Assembly: GCF_041929235.1 (NCBI RefSeq) | Contig: NZ_JBHFNP010000040.1 | Coordinates: forward strand, 1 to 64,000 | Origin: Microseira sp041929235 | GTDB lineage: Bacteria > Cyanobacteriota > Cyanobacteriia > Cyanobacteriales > Aerosakkonemataceae | Direction: 5' to 3' | DNA: 64,000 nt | Shown here: piece by piece, positions 34,212 to 42,386 of the stretch | How the letters are laid out: each line of letters opens with the position of its first letter | Position numbering within the stretch: position 1 is the stretch's first letter | The notes under the pieces: model-generated | The model's database searches: none | What the model was told of the DNA's origin: nothing | The model's input: only the letters and a program-made list of their open reading frames with translations | Translations under genes and position numbers: made by a program

Positions 34212-34743
34212 AAAGCCTTGAACTGAAGCAGTGAAGAATTGCGAGGATGTCCTCAACCATTTCTTCTTGCGGAGAGAGACTTGTTTCGTTGAGAACCACG
34301 AGTTCGCACCCGTTTTGTTCGCAGAACCATCGAAACAAGTCAAATCCGAACCTTGCCAGTCGGTCTTTGTGAGCGACCACAAGACGCTTGATATCTCCTG
34401 ACATGATTCGCTCCAGTACGGCAAGCATCTTTTTCCGTTTAAAGTTAAGACCTCCTCCGATTTCTGAGATGACTTCTCCGTCTGGGTATTTAGAGGTGAG
34501 ATATTCAACTTGTCGGTCAAGGTCTGGTTTTTGGGCGCGAGAACTGACTCTGGCATAGAGAATGTCTGCTCTGGTGTCCAGTCCAGATCTAGCTCTAGCT
34601 GTGTAGCCTTCGACGTTGTACCGCCTCTGCTTCCCTTCTGTCCAGATAGCTTCGATTTTTCCTTGCTCGTGCCAGCGCCGGAGCGTTCGTTCGTTGACTC
34701 CAAGGATTTCGGTCGCCTCCCTTGGGGTGACATATTTGACAAT
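34153..34743 (-). CDS. tnpA: IS607-type serine recombinase TnpA
   Basis: The frame reads VKYVTPREATEILGVNERT (MerR-like helix-turn-helix), LRRWHEQGKIEAIWTEGKQR, DILYARVSSRAQKPDLDRQ with the catalytic serine pair, GGGLNFKRKKMLAVLERIM and LVVAHKDRLARFGF, then ends QEDPDLPKR. It mediates excision and insertion of the element. No ATG, GTG or TTG lies at the expected N-terminus: the first codons are ATT GTC AAA TAT, preceded by TTGAGGAT as a ribosome site. Either ATT (34743) is the start or the start codon has mutated. Starting at ATG 34428 would lose the catalytic half. Confidence 0.75.
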   Translation of the reverse strand: MVKYVTPREATEILGVNERTLRRWHEQGKIEAIWTEGKQRRYNVEGYTARARSGLDTRADILYARVSSRAQKPDLDRQVEYLTSKYPDGEVISEIGGGLNFKRKKMLAVLERIMSGDIKRLVVAHKDRLARFGFDLFRWFCEQNGCELVVLNETSLSPQEEMVEDILAILHCFSSRLYGLRKYKTQMQEDPDLPKR

Positions 34744-34820
34744 AGTGGTATCCTCAACTCTTGGGTTAATTGTACCACTATGTCCGGGGATGTTCGCTTA
34801 ATAGGAGATTAAATTCGCGA

Positions 34821-34859
34821 TCTTGACCAATGTGAAGCTTAGCTTCACATTGGTCAAGA
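34821..34859. repeat. Perfect palindrome with 19-bp arms
   Basis: TCTTGACCAATGTGAAGCT (34821-34839) is fully complementary to 34841-34859, with one base between. It lies between the left end of the IS607-type element and the hairpin at 34892-34920. A terminator or a leftover of an element end is possible. Confidence 0.8.
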
Positions 34860-34891
34860 GTACAGTTCATTAACAACGCCGTGGCTTTCAT

Positions 34892-34920
34892 CCCACACCA
34901 ACCTTGCGGTATGGTGTGGG
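34892..34920. repeat. Transposon-end-like hairpin, sister of the one at 89-120
   Basis: CCCACACCA and TGGTGTGGG form the stem, followed by GCTTCCC. The preceding bases (TTCATTAACAACGCCGTGG) resemble those before the window-start copy only loosely. No reading frame leads into it on the plus strand. The rest of the gap to 35111 shows no gene. Confidence 0.5.
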
Positions 34921-35111
34921 GCTTCCCACCGAATTAGCTAATAGTAGAAGAGAAATGGTTTTTACAGCGGTTTTCAATTGGCTGCGACGCCACGTTGTAG
35001 GGAAGATTGAAAAAACCAGGGCTTACGTACCACAAGACCAAACATGGTAGGGAACATTCAAAAAACTTTGCCCAAAGCGAAAAGACTTACTCATGCCGTG
35101 CCCCTACCGCC

Positions 35112-35540
35112 CTACTGGGAGGGTTGCTGGCGACGCTGGGGTCTTTGTTGCCGCATCTGTTCCAGCTGCTGCTTCTGTTCTGCCGTCAGGACAGCATCCA
35201 TTTGTCGTCGGGCTTCTTGCCGAATGGCTCTCATTTGAGCCTTTTGCTCGTCAGTCAGGGTCAAATTTGGCCTCCGGCGCTCTTGTCTTGCACGCTGAAG
35301 TTCTGCTTGCTGTTCTGAGGTGAGAATCCGATCGATCTTGGCTTTGGTTGATTCTCGAATTTGCCGCATTTGGCTTTGTTGCTGTTCGGTGAGGTTGAGG
35401 CGTCTGCCCCATCTTTCACCTCGCCTCTCGGCTACCTCAGCAGGGAAGGCAGAAGCTGCTTCGGTGAAGACAGGTAGCACGGGGGAAGCTGCAAGTGCTA
35501 AAGCTAAAGCTCCAGGTATAACCAGGTGTAGTTTCTTCAT
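35112..35540 (-). CDS. Spy/CpxP-like periplasmic protein, second copy
   Basis: From ATG 35540 (MKKLHLVIPGALALALAAS) the protein has 142 residues. After the signal peptide come LTxxQ-type phrases: LNLTEQQQSQMRQIRESTKA, ILTSEQQAELQRARQ, LTLTDEQKAQMRAIRQEARR and VLTAEQKQQLEQMRQ. It is more basic than the relative at 27860-28276 and shares about a third of positions by eye. Its upstream region lacks the palindrome found in front of the other copy. It is 100 bp downstream of the ampG-like gene on the same strand. Confidence 0.8.
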   Translation of the reverse strand: MKKLHLVIPGALALALAASPVLPVFTEAASAFPAEVAERRGERWGRRLNLTEQQQSQMRQIRESTKAKIDRILTSEQQAELQRARQERRRPNLTLTDEQKAQMRAIRQEARRQMDAVLTAEQKQQLEQMRQQRPQRRQQPSQ

Positions 35541-35644
35541 CAAGTTAGTTTTGCTTGAAGTGGTAGATTGCGATCGCAACGATGCAGGCATCGTCGATCG
35601 TGTTGTTGGTTTAGACACCTACCAAGAGTGAAAGGTTCAAAAAA

Positions 35645-36925
35645 CTACCGATCGATTTCATCATCCAATCCTGGTCTAGGCATGGGTGCTGTTTCGGCTT
35701 TCCAAGGCGCAACCACTGGTAGCAAAATAAACGCTGGTACAGCGGCGGCAATCGTAATCAGGAAAAATACGGGCCACCCGGTGGCTTTTTGTAAAAAGCC
35801 AGAAGGCGATACCAAAATATCGCGGCTGAAAGCCATGAAGCTGGTGAGCAAGGCATATTGAGTAGCAGAATAGCGCTGGTTGCAAAGACTCATTAAATAA
35901 GCCACAAAACCCGCTGATGCGATGCCGCCGCAGAAGTTTTCCACGTTGATGCCCAATACCAATAACGGATAATTTTTACCCGCGACGGCGATCGCAAAGT
36001 AGCTGAAATTACTCAAAGCTTGCAGTGCGGCAAAGATCCAAAGCGAACGATTAATGCCCAGCTTGCTGACCATCGATCCGCCCGCTAAAGTTCCGACAAT
36101 TGTCGCAATTAAACCCATCCCGCCCCGAATCGCGCCAATATCGGTTTGGGAAAAGCCTGTGTTGAGCAAAAACGGCGTAGATAAACTACTAAGTAAGGCA
36201 TCAGCCAGGTTGTAGAGGATGGCGAACAATAAAGTTAAGACGCCCAACAGTAAACCATTGCGCTGAAAAAATTCTCCAAATGGCAATATTACTGCCTCTG
36301 CTAACGAGGCGGGGCGATTGTGGTCTAAAACTGGTTCCGGTGCAAAAATAGTAGCCACGATCCCGATTACCATCAGCCCCGCCATTAATAGGTAAACGAT
36401 GGGCCAAGGCATTTGATCCGCTAGGATGAAGGCTACCGAACCCGTAACTAAGACGGCTATGCGGTATCCTAAAACGAAAACGGCAGCACCGGCTCCCATT
36501 TCTAATTTTTCTAATACATCGGTGCGATAAGCATCGGCAGCAATATCTTGGGTAGCACCAAAAAAGGCTATAACTACGGCGTTGATAACTACAAGTTGCA
36601 ACGCTTGGGCAGGTTTTTGGATTGCCATTGCCGCGATCGCGATCGCTAACACAATTTGGGTTAGAATCAGCCAGCCGCGACGACGCCCCAAAAATGGGGG
36701 CACAAACCGATCCAGCAACGGCGACCAAACAAACTTTAACGAGTAAGGTAAGGCTACTAAATTAATCAGCCCAATCGCCGTAATATCGACGCTTTCTTTC
36801 GTCATCCACGCTTGCAGGTTGCTTCTAGTCAACAAAAAGGGCAACCCCGATGAAAAACCCAACAATAAAAGAGCCGCCATTTTGCGACTCTCAAATACTT
36901 TTAACCAAGATTGAACTGCTTTCAA
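35645..36925 (-). CDS. AmpG-like major facilitator permease
   Basis: The 426-residue protein has about twelve membrane helices and the AmpG family opening MAALLLLGFSSGLPFLLTRS, followed by LPYSLKFVWSPLLDRF and GRRRGWLILTQI. AmpG imports cell-wall muropeptides for recycling; cyanobacterial relatives are numerous and may carry other substrates. The gene directly precedes the Spy-like gene on the same strand and is divergent from none. Confidence 0.85.
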   Translation of the reverse strand: MKAVQSWLKVFESRKMAALLLLGFSSGLPFLLTRSNLQAWMTKESVDITAIGLINLVALPYSLKFVWSPLLDRFVPPFLGRRRGWLILTQIVLAIAIAAMAIQKPAQALQLVVINAVVIAFFGATQDIAADAYRTDVLEKLEMGAGAAVFVLGYRIAVLVTGSVAFILADQMPWPIVYLLMAGLMVIGIVATIFAPEPVLDHNRPASLAEAVILPFGEFFQRNGLLLGVLTLLFAILYNLADALLSSLSTPFLLNTGFSQTDIGAIRGGMGLIATIVGTLAGGSMVSKLGINRSLWIFAALQALSNFSYFAIAVAGKNYPLLVLGINVENFCGGIASAGFVAYLMSLCNQRYSATQYALLTSFMAFSRDILVSPSGFLQKATGWPVFFLITIAAAVPAFILLPVVAPWKAETAPMPRPGLDDEIDR

Positions 36926-37002
36926 ACGATCCTCCCTCTAGAGATAACTCGGTAACATGGAGCGATCTTCCCACAGGAGAGAGCCTTTATCCGGAGGTGT
37001 AC

Positions 37003-37644
37003 TTATCGCGGCGATGAAGTGGTAGCTGCTTTGATCGGCGCTTCTAGCCGACGCCAGACGCCAACTAATACGCCTTGCACCTGAACTTGGTCGGCGGGTG
37101 CTTCAATCGGCGGATATTTGGGATTGGCGGGTTTGAGGATAACTTTCTCTCCCCGTCGGTAAAACCGCTTCAGCGTTGTACCGTGTCCTTCTACCCTAGC
37201 CGCCACAATCGCGCCGTTTTTGATTTGACTGGGTTCTGATACGGGTTGCATGATTGCCATATCTCCATCGGCGATGCGATCTTCGATCATGCTGTCACCC
37301 ATAACCCGCAGCGCAAACGATCGCGGCGGGAAGAATAAACTGGAAAAATCGAGTCGTTCTACCGTGTCGGTATGGGGTTCGACCAAACCACCTGCTGCGA
37401 TCGCTCCTAAAACCGGAATTCCTCCTGTGCTTTGTTTTAAAATCCGAATTGTACGGGCTTGCCCATCTGTCCAATCAATGTATCCTTTAGAACGCAAATG
37501 TTCTAGACGACTCTGAACCGGGGCGGGTGACCTTAAGTTCATCGCCCGCATCATTTGCCGGATCGAAGGTGCATGTTGATGTTGGCGAATGTAGTCTACT
37601 AGCCAGTCGTAAAGTTCTTGTTGAGCTTCTGTTAGGGATTCCAT
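37003..37644 (-). CDS. lexA: LexA repressor
   Basis: The 213-residue protein has the LexA winged helix (LTEAQQELYDWLVDYIRQHQ, SIRQMMRAMNLRSPAPVQSRL) and a peptidase domain with the Ala84-Gly85 cleavage site (LGAIAAGGLVEP), catalytic Ser118 (MGDSMIEDRI) and Lys159 (TTLKRFYR). All residues needed for self-cleavage are therefore present, which is not the case in every cyanobacterium. A cyanobacterial-type LexA box lies 130 bp upstream, indicating autoregulation. The start ATG 37644 gives the normal family N-terminus. Confidence 0.92.
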   Translation of the reverse strand: MESLTEAQQELYDWLVDYIRQHQHAPSIRQMMRAMNLRSPAPVQSRLEHLRSKGYIDWTDGQARTIRILKQSTGGIPVLGAIAAGGLVEPHTDTVERLDFSSLFFPPRSFALRVMGDSMIEDRIADGDMAIMQPVSEPSQIKNGAIVAARVEGHGTTLKRFYRRGEKVILKPANPKYPPIEAPADQVQVQGVLVGVWRRLEAPIKAATTSSPR

Positions 37645-37773
37645 AAATGTTCGTTAGAAATGGTACGCGAGTTTTTGGAGGCGGGTTTAAGTCTGAATCT
37701 GGGCGATACAAACGAACTATATCTGTAAACCTGCCTCCCCGTGAAGGCGAGAGTTAAAACTCAAAACTCTTCT

Positions 37774-37787
37774 AGAACATTCGTACT
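37774..37787 (-). promoter_or_regulatory. LexA box
   Basis: AGTACGAATGTTCT on the minus strand fits the published cyanobacterial LexA consensus RGTACNNNDGTWCB at every position. It lies 130 bp upstream of the lexA start codon, in its orientation. Confidence 0.8.
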
Positions 37788-37804
37788 ATTAAAACCCTAT
37801 ATTT

Positions 37805-38010
37805 GTCTAGTGGCTAATTGCTAATTGCTAATTGCTAATTGCTAATTGGTTATGCTGCGATCGCAAGTCGTTGATAGGCAAAGAAACCGGGTTTCTGGGT
37901 AGCTCTCTTGGCATAGAAACCCGGTTTCTGGCCTCGATCGCCAGGAATTAGGCAAAGAAACCGTTTTTCATAGAAACCCGGTTTCTGTTCTCGCGCTTCA
38001 ACCGGTTTTG
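37805..38010. repeat. Heptamer repeats and GAAACCGGGTTTC palindromes
   Basis: Five CTAATTG units (37805-37845) are followed by four copies of the GAAACCGGGTTTCT motif in both orientations (about 37880-37987), which can pair with each other. No gene lies between argF and the lexA promoter. Confidence 0.8.
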
Positions 38011-38118
38011 ATCGCACCGATTAGACTGCGACCACATCTCTTGTGGAGTAGGCATCCTGCCTGCTTGTGAGTTTCTTTTCTCTTGAGGTCTAATGGTCAT
38101 GGGTCAAAAGCACAGGAT

Positions 38119-39045
38119 CTAATCTGCGCCAAGCAAGCTAGCAAGCAAAGCTTTTTGTGCGTGCATTCGATTTTCGGCTTGATCCCAAACTCGCGATTGG
38201 TTTCCTTCGATGACAGCATCGGTAATTTCTTCCCCTCGGTGTGCGGGTAAGCAATGCAACACAATCGCCGTTTTGTCAGCTAAACTCAACAATTCATCGT
38301 TTAATTGATAAGGTTGAAAAACGGGCATCCTTTGATCGGCTAAGTTTTCTTGTCCCATGCTTGCCCAAACGTCGGTGTAAAGGACTTGAGCGCCTTTAGC
38401 AGCGGCAATCGGATCGGTGGTTATTGTCACTTCAGAACCACCATTAGCGATCGCAACTGCCTGTTCCACAATTGACCCATCTGGTTCGTACCCAGACGGT
38501 GTAGCAATTCTGACATTGATCCCCATCAGCGCGCAGCCCAACAACAGCGAATTGGCGACGTTATTGCCATCGCCGAGATAAGTTAAGGTGACATCGGATA
38601 GGGAACCAAAGCATTCCTGCACGGTGAGTAAATCTGCCAAAATTTGACAGGGATGTTCGCGATCGCTCAAGGCATTAATTACCGGAATTTTGGCATAATC
38701 GGCAAAAGTTTCCAAATCTTTGGGATCGAAGGTACGAATTGCCACAATATCGAGGTACCGATCCAACACCCGCGCCGTATCGATTAAAGGTTCGCCGCGA
38801 CTGACTTGGGTGACGTTGGGATTTAAGTCGATTACCTGTCCGCCTAACTGATACATGGCGACGGTAAAGCTAACCCGCGTCCGGGTGGAAGCTTTCGAGA
38901 ACAACAGACCCAGAATTTTATTGCAGCGCCGATTGACTGTTCCTGCTTTCATTTGCGCTGCCAATTCCAAAAGTTCGCCGACCTCGCTGGCGTTTAGGTC
39001 TGCCAGACTTAATAAATCTCGTCCTTTGAGTGTTTCCATACTCAT
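38119..39045 (-). CDS. argF: Ornithine carbamoyltransferase
   Basis: The enzyme makes citrulline from ornithine and carbamoyl phosphate in arginine synthesis. The 308-residue protein carries the carbamoyl phosphate site STRTRVSFTVA (STRT), HPCQILADLLT, YLGDGNNVANSLL and the ornithine-binding HCLPAHRGEE. Length and motifs are normal. The start is ATG 39045 or the second Met two codons later (METLKGRDLL). It stands alone. Confidence 0.95.
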   Translation of the reverse strand: MSMETLKGRDLLSLADLNASEVGELLELAAQMKAGTVNRRCNKILGLLFSKASTRTRVSFTVAMYQLGGQVIDLNPNVTQVSRGEPLIDTARVLDRYLDIVAIRTFDPKDLETFADYAKIPVINALSDREHPCQILADLLTVQECFGSLSDVTLTYLGDGNNVANSLLLGCALMGINVRIATPSGYEPDGSIVEQAVAIANGGSEVTITTDPIAAAKGAQVLYTDVWASMGQENLADQRMPVFQPYQLNDELLSLADKTAIVLHCLPAHRGEEITDAVIEGNQSRVWDQAENRMHAQKALLASLLGAD

Positions 39046-39234
39046 CTCTGGTGAAGTTTTGTGCGATCGCGCATGGCAGCAACCTACCGCGCTACAAAAA
39101 GACTGTGTTAAAAACCGTACCAGATTTAATTGCGCTTAGTCTTGCGTTTTCCTCTGCCTCTCCCTGGAAGCTGCTTAGAATGGTAGAAGCGATATGCACA
39201 CCCTTAGCACTCGCGTTCGCATCTTGACAAAACT

Positions 39235-39852
39235 ATGCAAGTAACACAACGGCAATATTACACCCCAGAGCAATACCTGGAACTAGAAGCAGCTGCCGAC
39301 TACAAAAGCGAATACATTGACGGACAAATCATACCTATGGCAGGCGGAACGACAAATCACAATCGAATTGCACTCAATCTTAGTGCTTCCCTAAATTTTG
39401 CCTTCAGACAGCAAGATGACGAAGTCTTCATGGGGGATGTTCGTTTGTGGATACCCAAGCGGCGGATTTACACCTACCCAGATGTGATGATTGTCCCTGG
39501 GGAACCAGAGTATTTCAATAACCGTACAGATATAATTTTAAATCCACATGCGATAGTAGAAGTTTTGTCGAAATCCACCAAAGGATACGACCGGGAAGAC
39601 AAATTTGAAGCTTACCGAACAATAGAAACTTTTCGAGAGTATCTATTAATCGATCAAACCCGCATTCGAGTAGAACAGTATTCTAAGACCGGGAACAAGC
39701 GATGGGAACTTTGCGAATATGATGAAGAAGATGAAGTCATCGCCTTAACCTCAGTTCCCTTTCAAATTTCCCCAATCGATTTGTACAACAAAGTAAAGTT
39801 TGAACAAATTGAATCACAAAGCGAGCTTTCTGATTCTGAGGAATTAGGTTAA
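39235..39852 (+). CDS. Uma2-family (DUF820) putative restriction-endonuclease-like protein
   Basis: The 205-residue protein begins with the family pattern YYTPEQYLELEAAADYKSEYIDG, with GDVRLWIP, YTYPDVMIVPGEP and VEVLSKSTKGYDREDKFEAYR, giving the PD-(D/E)XK-like D ... ExLS arrangement. Uma2 proteins are extremely abundant in cyanobacteria; their function is unsettled. No methyltransferase or other restriction partner is nearby. Confidence 0.88.
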   Translation: MQVTQRQYYTPEQYLELEAAADYKSEYIDGQIIPMAGGTTNHNRIALNLSASLNFAFRQQDDEVFMGDVRLWIPKRRIYTYPDVMIVPGEPEYFNNRTDIILNPHAIVEVLSKSTKGYDREDKFEAYRTIETFREYLLIDQTRIRVEQYSKTGNKRWELCEYDEEDEVIALTSVPFQISPIDLYNKVKFEQIESQSELSDSEELG

Positions 39853-39866
39853 AGCTGGCAATCGCT

Positions 39867-40286
39867 TTACTCAAAAACATACCTTTCGGCAACTTTCCAA
39901 TAACGCGAAAAGCGCTTCAGGTCAATATAACCATCGTAGTCCAAAAATGGCTCAACAGCGAATGCTTCCACGGGGATAGATTGCTCAATTTCATCGCAAA
40001 TAGCAACAAACCGAGGACTCGGACTTTCTGCCGTCACAACCAAATCTGCATTATGTGACTTGGCAAAATTTACCACCTCAGTCGCCACATTACCCCGCCG
40101 AATAACTACAGGCAACTCTAACAAACATTCGTAAATAAAAGTAATGCGTTTGAGACTAATTTGCCACTCTTCTAACAAAGCATCATCCCAAACCCAAATT
40201 GCCGGTGCATTGGGATATTTTTGCAGTGCAGGACCATCAGGACTCAAACAATCACCGTGAACCCAAACAATCGGATTATTGCTCAT
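39867..40286 (-). CDS. Photolyase alpha/beta (N-terminal) domain as a separate protein
   Basis: The 139-residue protein reads IVWVHGDCLSPDGPALQKYP, APAIWVWDD, KRITFIYECLLEL and VVIRRGNVATEVVNFAKSHN, NADLVVTAESPSPRF. This is the Rossmann-like antenna domain of the photolyase/cryptochrome family, which is normally fused to the FAD-binding domain. The FAD domain is encoded 103 bp upstream, in the same direction, as a separate gene. The start codon ATG 40286 sits within heptamer repeat sequence (TAGCAATGAGCAAT). Confidence that the two products act together is moderate. Confidence 0.7.
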   Translation of the reverse strand: MSNNPIVWVHGDCLSPDGPALQKYPNAPAIWVWDDALLEEWQISLKRITFIYECLLELPVVIRRGNVATEVVNFAKSHNADLVVTAESPSPRFVAICDEIEQSIPVEAFAVEPFLDYDGYIDLKRFSRYWKVAERYVFE

Positions 40287-40389
40287 TGCTAATTGCTAAT
40301 TGGTAATTGGTAATTTTTCGGGTTTCTCGTTCCCAGATTGAACCTGGGAACGAACTTTTAGAGGCTACGCCTCGGTTATTTTAAACAGA

Positions 40390-41244
40390 CTACCGCCGCC
40401 TTTTCCCCTGTTGCCAACTTTGGCTACCGCTGCGATTTTCAAACAGTTCGGTTTTAGGAAATAAACGTCTTTCTATTTCCTCATAACTTCCCTCAAAATC
40501 GCAATGTCCGTAGAAAGGACATTTTTGACAATAAACCCCCTCTGTATATTTTTCCAAATTCTCGCGATTAAAAAAATACGCCTTATGGCTAAAAGTACTA
40601 GCAACCCACTGCCAAGATAAATTATTACTAGCAGGATCGCCATCTAACAAATGTGACAAAAACCACTTTGCACCCGCTTGCCAACGGATGCGCCGCCAAT
40701 GCACGATATAAGCAGCCATCCACATACGCGCGTGGTTATGCAGGTAACCAGTTTCCCGCAACTCGCGGCTAAAACTATCAATGCAAACTAAACCCGTATT
40801 GCCCTTGGCGATATCTTCCGGTAAAGTGTCGGGATAAGCTTTAGCATCGTAACCCGTTTTATACTCTTCCCGGTCTTTCCAAATATCATTCCCTAATTCA
40901 GCATACAATCGTTGCCAGTAGTCGCGCCAAGCTAGTTCGTTGACTAATTTATTCGCTTCATCTTTACGATCAACTTTCTTGAGTATGGCATCGCGAACTT
41001 CTGCTAAACTCAGCACGCCATAACGCAGGTAAGGAGATAAGCGCGTTACAGCACCAGTAAGGAAATTACGAGATTTTCCATAGCGTGCCGCATCTACTTT
41101 TTCAAGTACTTTAAGAGCAGCTTTACGTCCACCTAGAGTCTCGCTAATATGGTCATCCCGCGTCGCTGCTGCTGGAAATTGTTCGCGCAGATAGGCTACC
41201 ATCTGTTCGCGACTGGCAAATTCCCGTTGCATGTCTTCGGTCAT
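40390..41244 (-). CDS. FAD-binding domain of photolyase/cryptochrome as a separate protein
   Basis: The 284-residue protein contains only the C-terminal helical domain: TRLSPYLRYGVLSLAEV, NELAWRDYWQRLY, HNHARMWMAAYIVHWRRIRW, DGDPASNNLSWQWVASTFS and the active-site-like Asn and Trp. The N-terminal antenna domain is missing and is encoded by the next gene downstream. Near the C-terminus is a cysteine cluster, YCQKCPFYGHC, that could bind a metal or an iron-sulfur cluster. The protein probably repairs UV lesions or senses light as a two-chain enzyme. Confidence 0.82.
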   Translation of the reverse strand: MTEDMQREFASREQMVAYLREQFPAAATRDDHISETLGGRKAALKVLEKVDAARYGKSRNFLTGAVTRLSPYLRYGVLSLAEVRDAILKKVDRKDEANKLVNELAWRDYWQRLYAELGNDIWKDREEYKTGYDAKAYPDTLPEDIAKGNTGLVCIDSFSRELRETGYLHNHARMWMAAYIVHWRRIRWQAGAKWFLSHLLDGDPASNNLSWQWVASTFSHKAYFFNRENLEKYTEGVYCQKCPFYGHCDFEGSYEEIERRLFPKTELFENRSGSQSWQQGKRRR

Positions 41245-41350
41245 TGTTTAACCTGTGAATACCCCTCTTTATAGGGTAGCGAATATTCGAGCCGTTTTGT
41301 TTGCAGATGTCCTAGAAACCCTACGCAAAGAAACCGGGTTTCTGGTTTCT

Positions 41351-42145
41351 TTACAAGTGCCGCAAGTATGATTCTGGGTTATTCAAAAAAGCTTTTGTTA
41401 AAGTAACGTGTTCGAGTTGATCGTAGGCTACTTCTTTAACCCGATAGCTATCGAAACTCAAAATAGATGCTTGGGGGAAGGCCATGAGAATGGGAGAGTG
41501 AGTCGCAATAATAAATTGACTATCTTGGCTTACCATATCTTTTAGCATTGATAAAAATGCCAATTGTCGCAGCGGCGAGAGGGGTGCTTCAGGTTCGTCC
41601 AACAGATATAATCCACCAGGAACAAAGCGCGATTGAAACAGCTTTAAAAAACTTTCGCCGTGGGAATTAGCATCTAAATTATCCCCGTATTTACTCACTA
41701 AAGCGGCTTTTTGTCCCAAAACTGCTGCCTTGGCTAATTGAAGGCCATATCCACTAAATTTTCCTTCGTATTCTGAAGCTTGTTCTTCTAGTTCTTTTGT
41801 TATATTATTGAGCCTTCGGGCAAAGTTGAAGAAGTCTTCTGCTCTCAGGAAAAATCCCCGCGTCGTTCTTTTATTCCAAACAAATTTTAACTGGTTGGAT
41901 AAGCGTCTAGCGGCGTCTAAACTTTTGTCTGTTTGGATGTCTTCTCCACCCACGGTTATTGCTCCTACACCTGCTGCTATCGCTTCCAACAACGTTGACT
42001 TTCCCGACCCATTTTCCCCCACAAAGAAAGTTACAGGTTGATGCAAATCAATTGATTTTAAACTTTTTATTAACCTCAGATTGAAAGGAAATAAATTGCT
42101 AGTATATTTAACGTTTTTTTGACAAATAGCTCTTAAATAAATCAT
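41351..42145 (-). CDS. AAA/ABC-type ATPase with SMC-like head
   Basis: From ATG 42145 (MIYLRAICQ) the protein has 264 residues. It has the Walker A FFVGENGSGKSTLLEAI near residue 40, a helical insert of about 90 residues, Walker B LYLLDEPEAPLSP and the H-loop FIIATHSPILMAF. It belongs to the predicted ATPase group related to RecF, OLD and ABC proteins, often found as single genes. No nuclease partner is adjacent, so neither a defence nor a repair role can be assigned. Confidence 0.82.
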   Translation of the reverse strand: MIYLRAICQKNVKYTSNLFPFNLRLIKSLKSIDLHQPVTFFVGENGSGKSTLLEAIAAGVGAITVGGEDIQTDKSLDAARRLSNQLKFVWNKRTTRGFFLRAEDFFNFARRLNNITKELEEQASEYEGKFSGYGLQLAKAAVLGQKAALVSKYGDNLDANSHGESFLKLFQSRFVPGGLYLLDEPEAPLSPLRQLAFLSMLKDMVSQDSQFIIATHSPILMAFPQASILSFDSYRVKEVAYDQLEHVTLTKAFLNNPESYLRHL

Positions 42146-42386
42146 AGCCTTATCCTCAATCCGCTCTGGCAAACCCTCTTTATTCTATCTCTTATTCTTG
42201 GCGTTCTTGGCGTCTTGGCGGTTCGTTTAAAAAGGGGGAAGTGTTGCGCGGATTTGCTTCGAGCAAAACTTGCGCTCGCACTGCCCCTTACGGTAATGTA
42301 AACTATTCGTCGGTTAGCGCAATCCTTACCAGGGTAGTTGACCTTTGGCACAAAATACTTATACTAAGTCAAAATGGAGCGATCAA

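Larger units (their letters stand above)
32690..34800 (-). mobile_element. IS607-type insertion sequence
   Basis: The element comprises a serine-resolvase tnpA (34153-34743), an overlapping tnpB (33063-34211) and about 370 bp of structured sequence beyond tnpB. The exact ends are not visible, as IS607 elements lack terminal inverted repeats and target duplications. The right end is probably near GATGAAACGGGAAGCCCAC (complement of about 32701-32720). Confidence 0.75.

Noticed and set aside
34212..34778. N-terminal 189 residues of the long minus-strand frame ending at 33063
   Set aside because: They are the resolvase gene read in another frame; TnpB starts at 34211.
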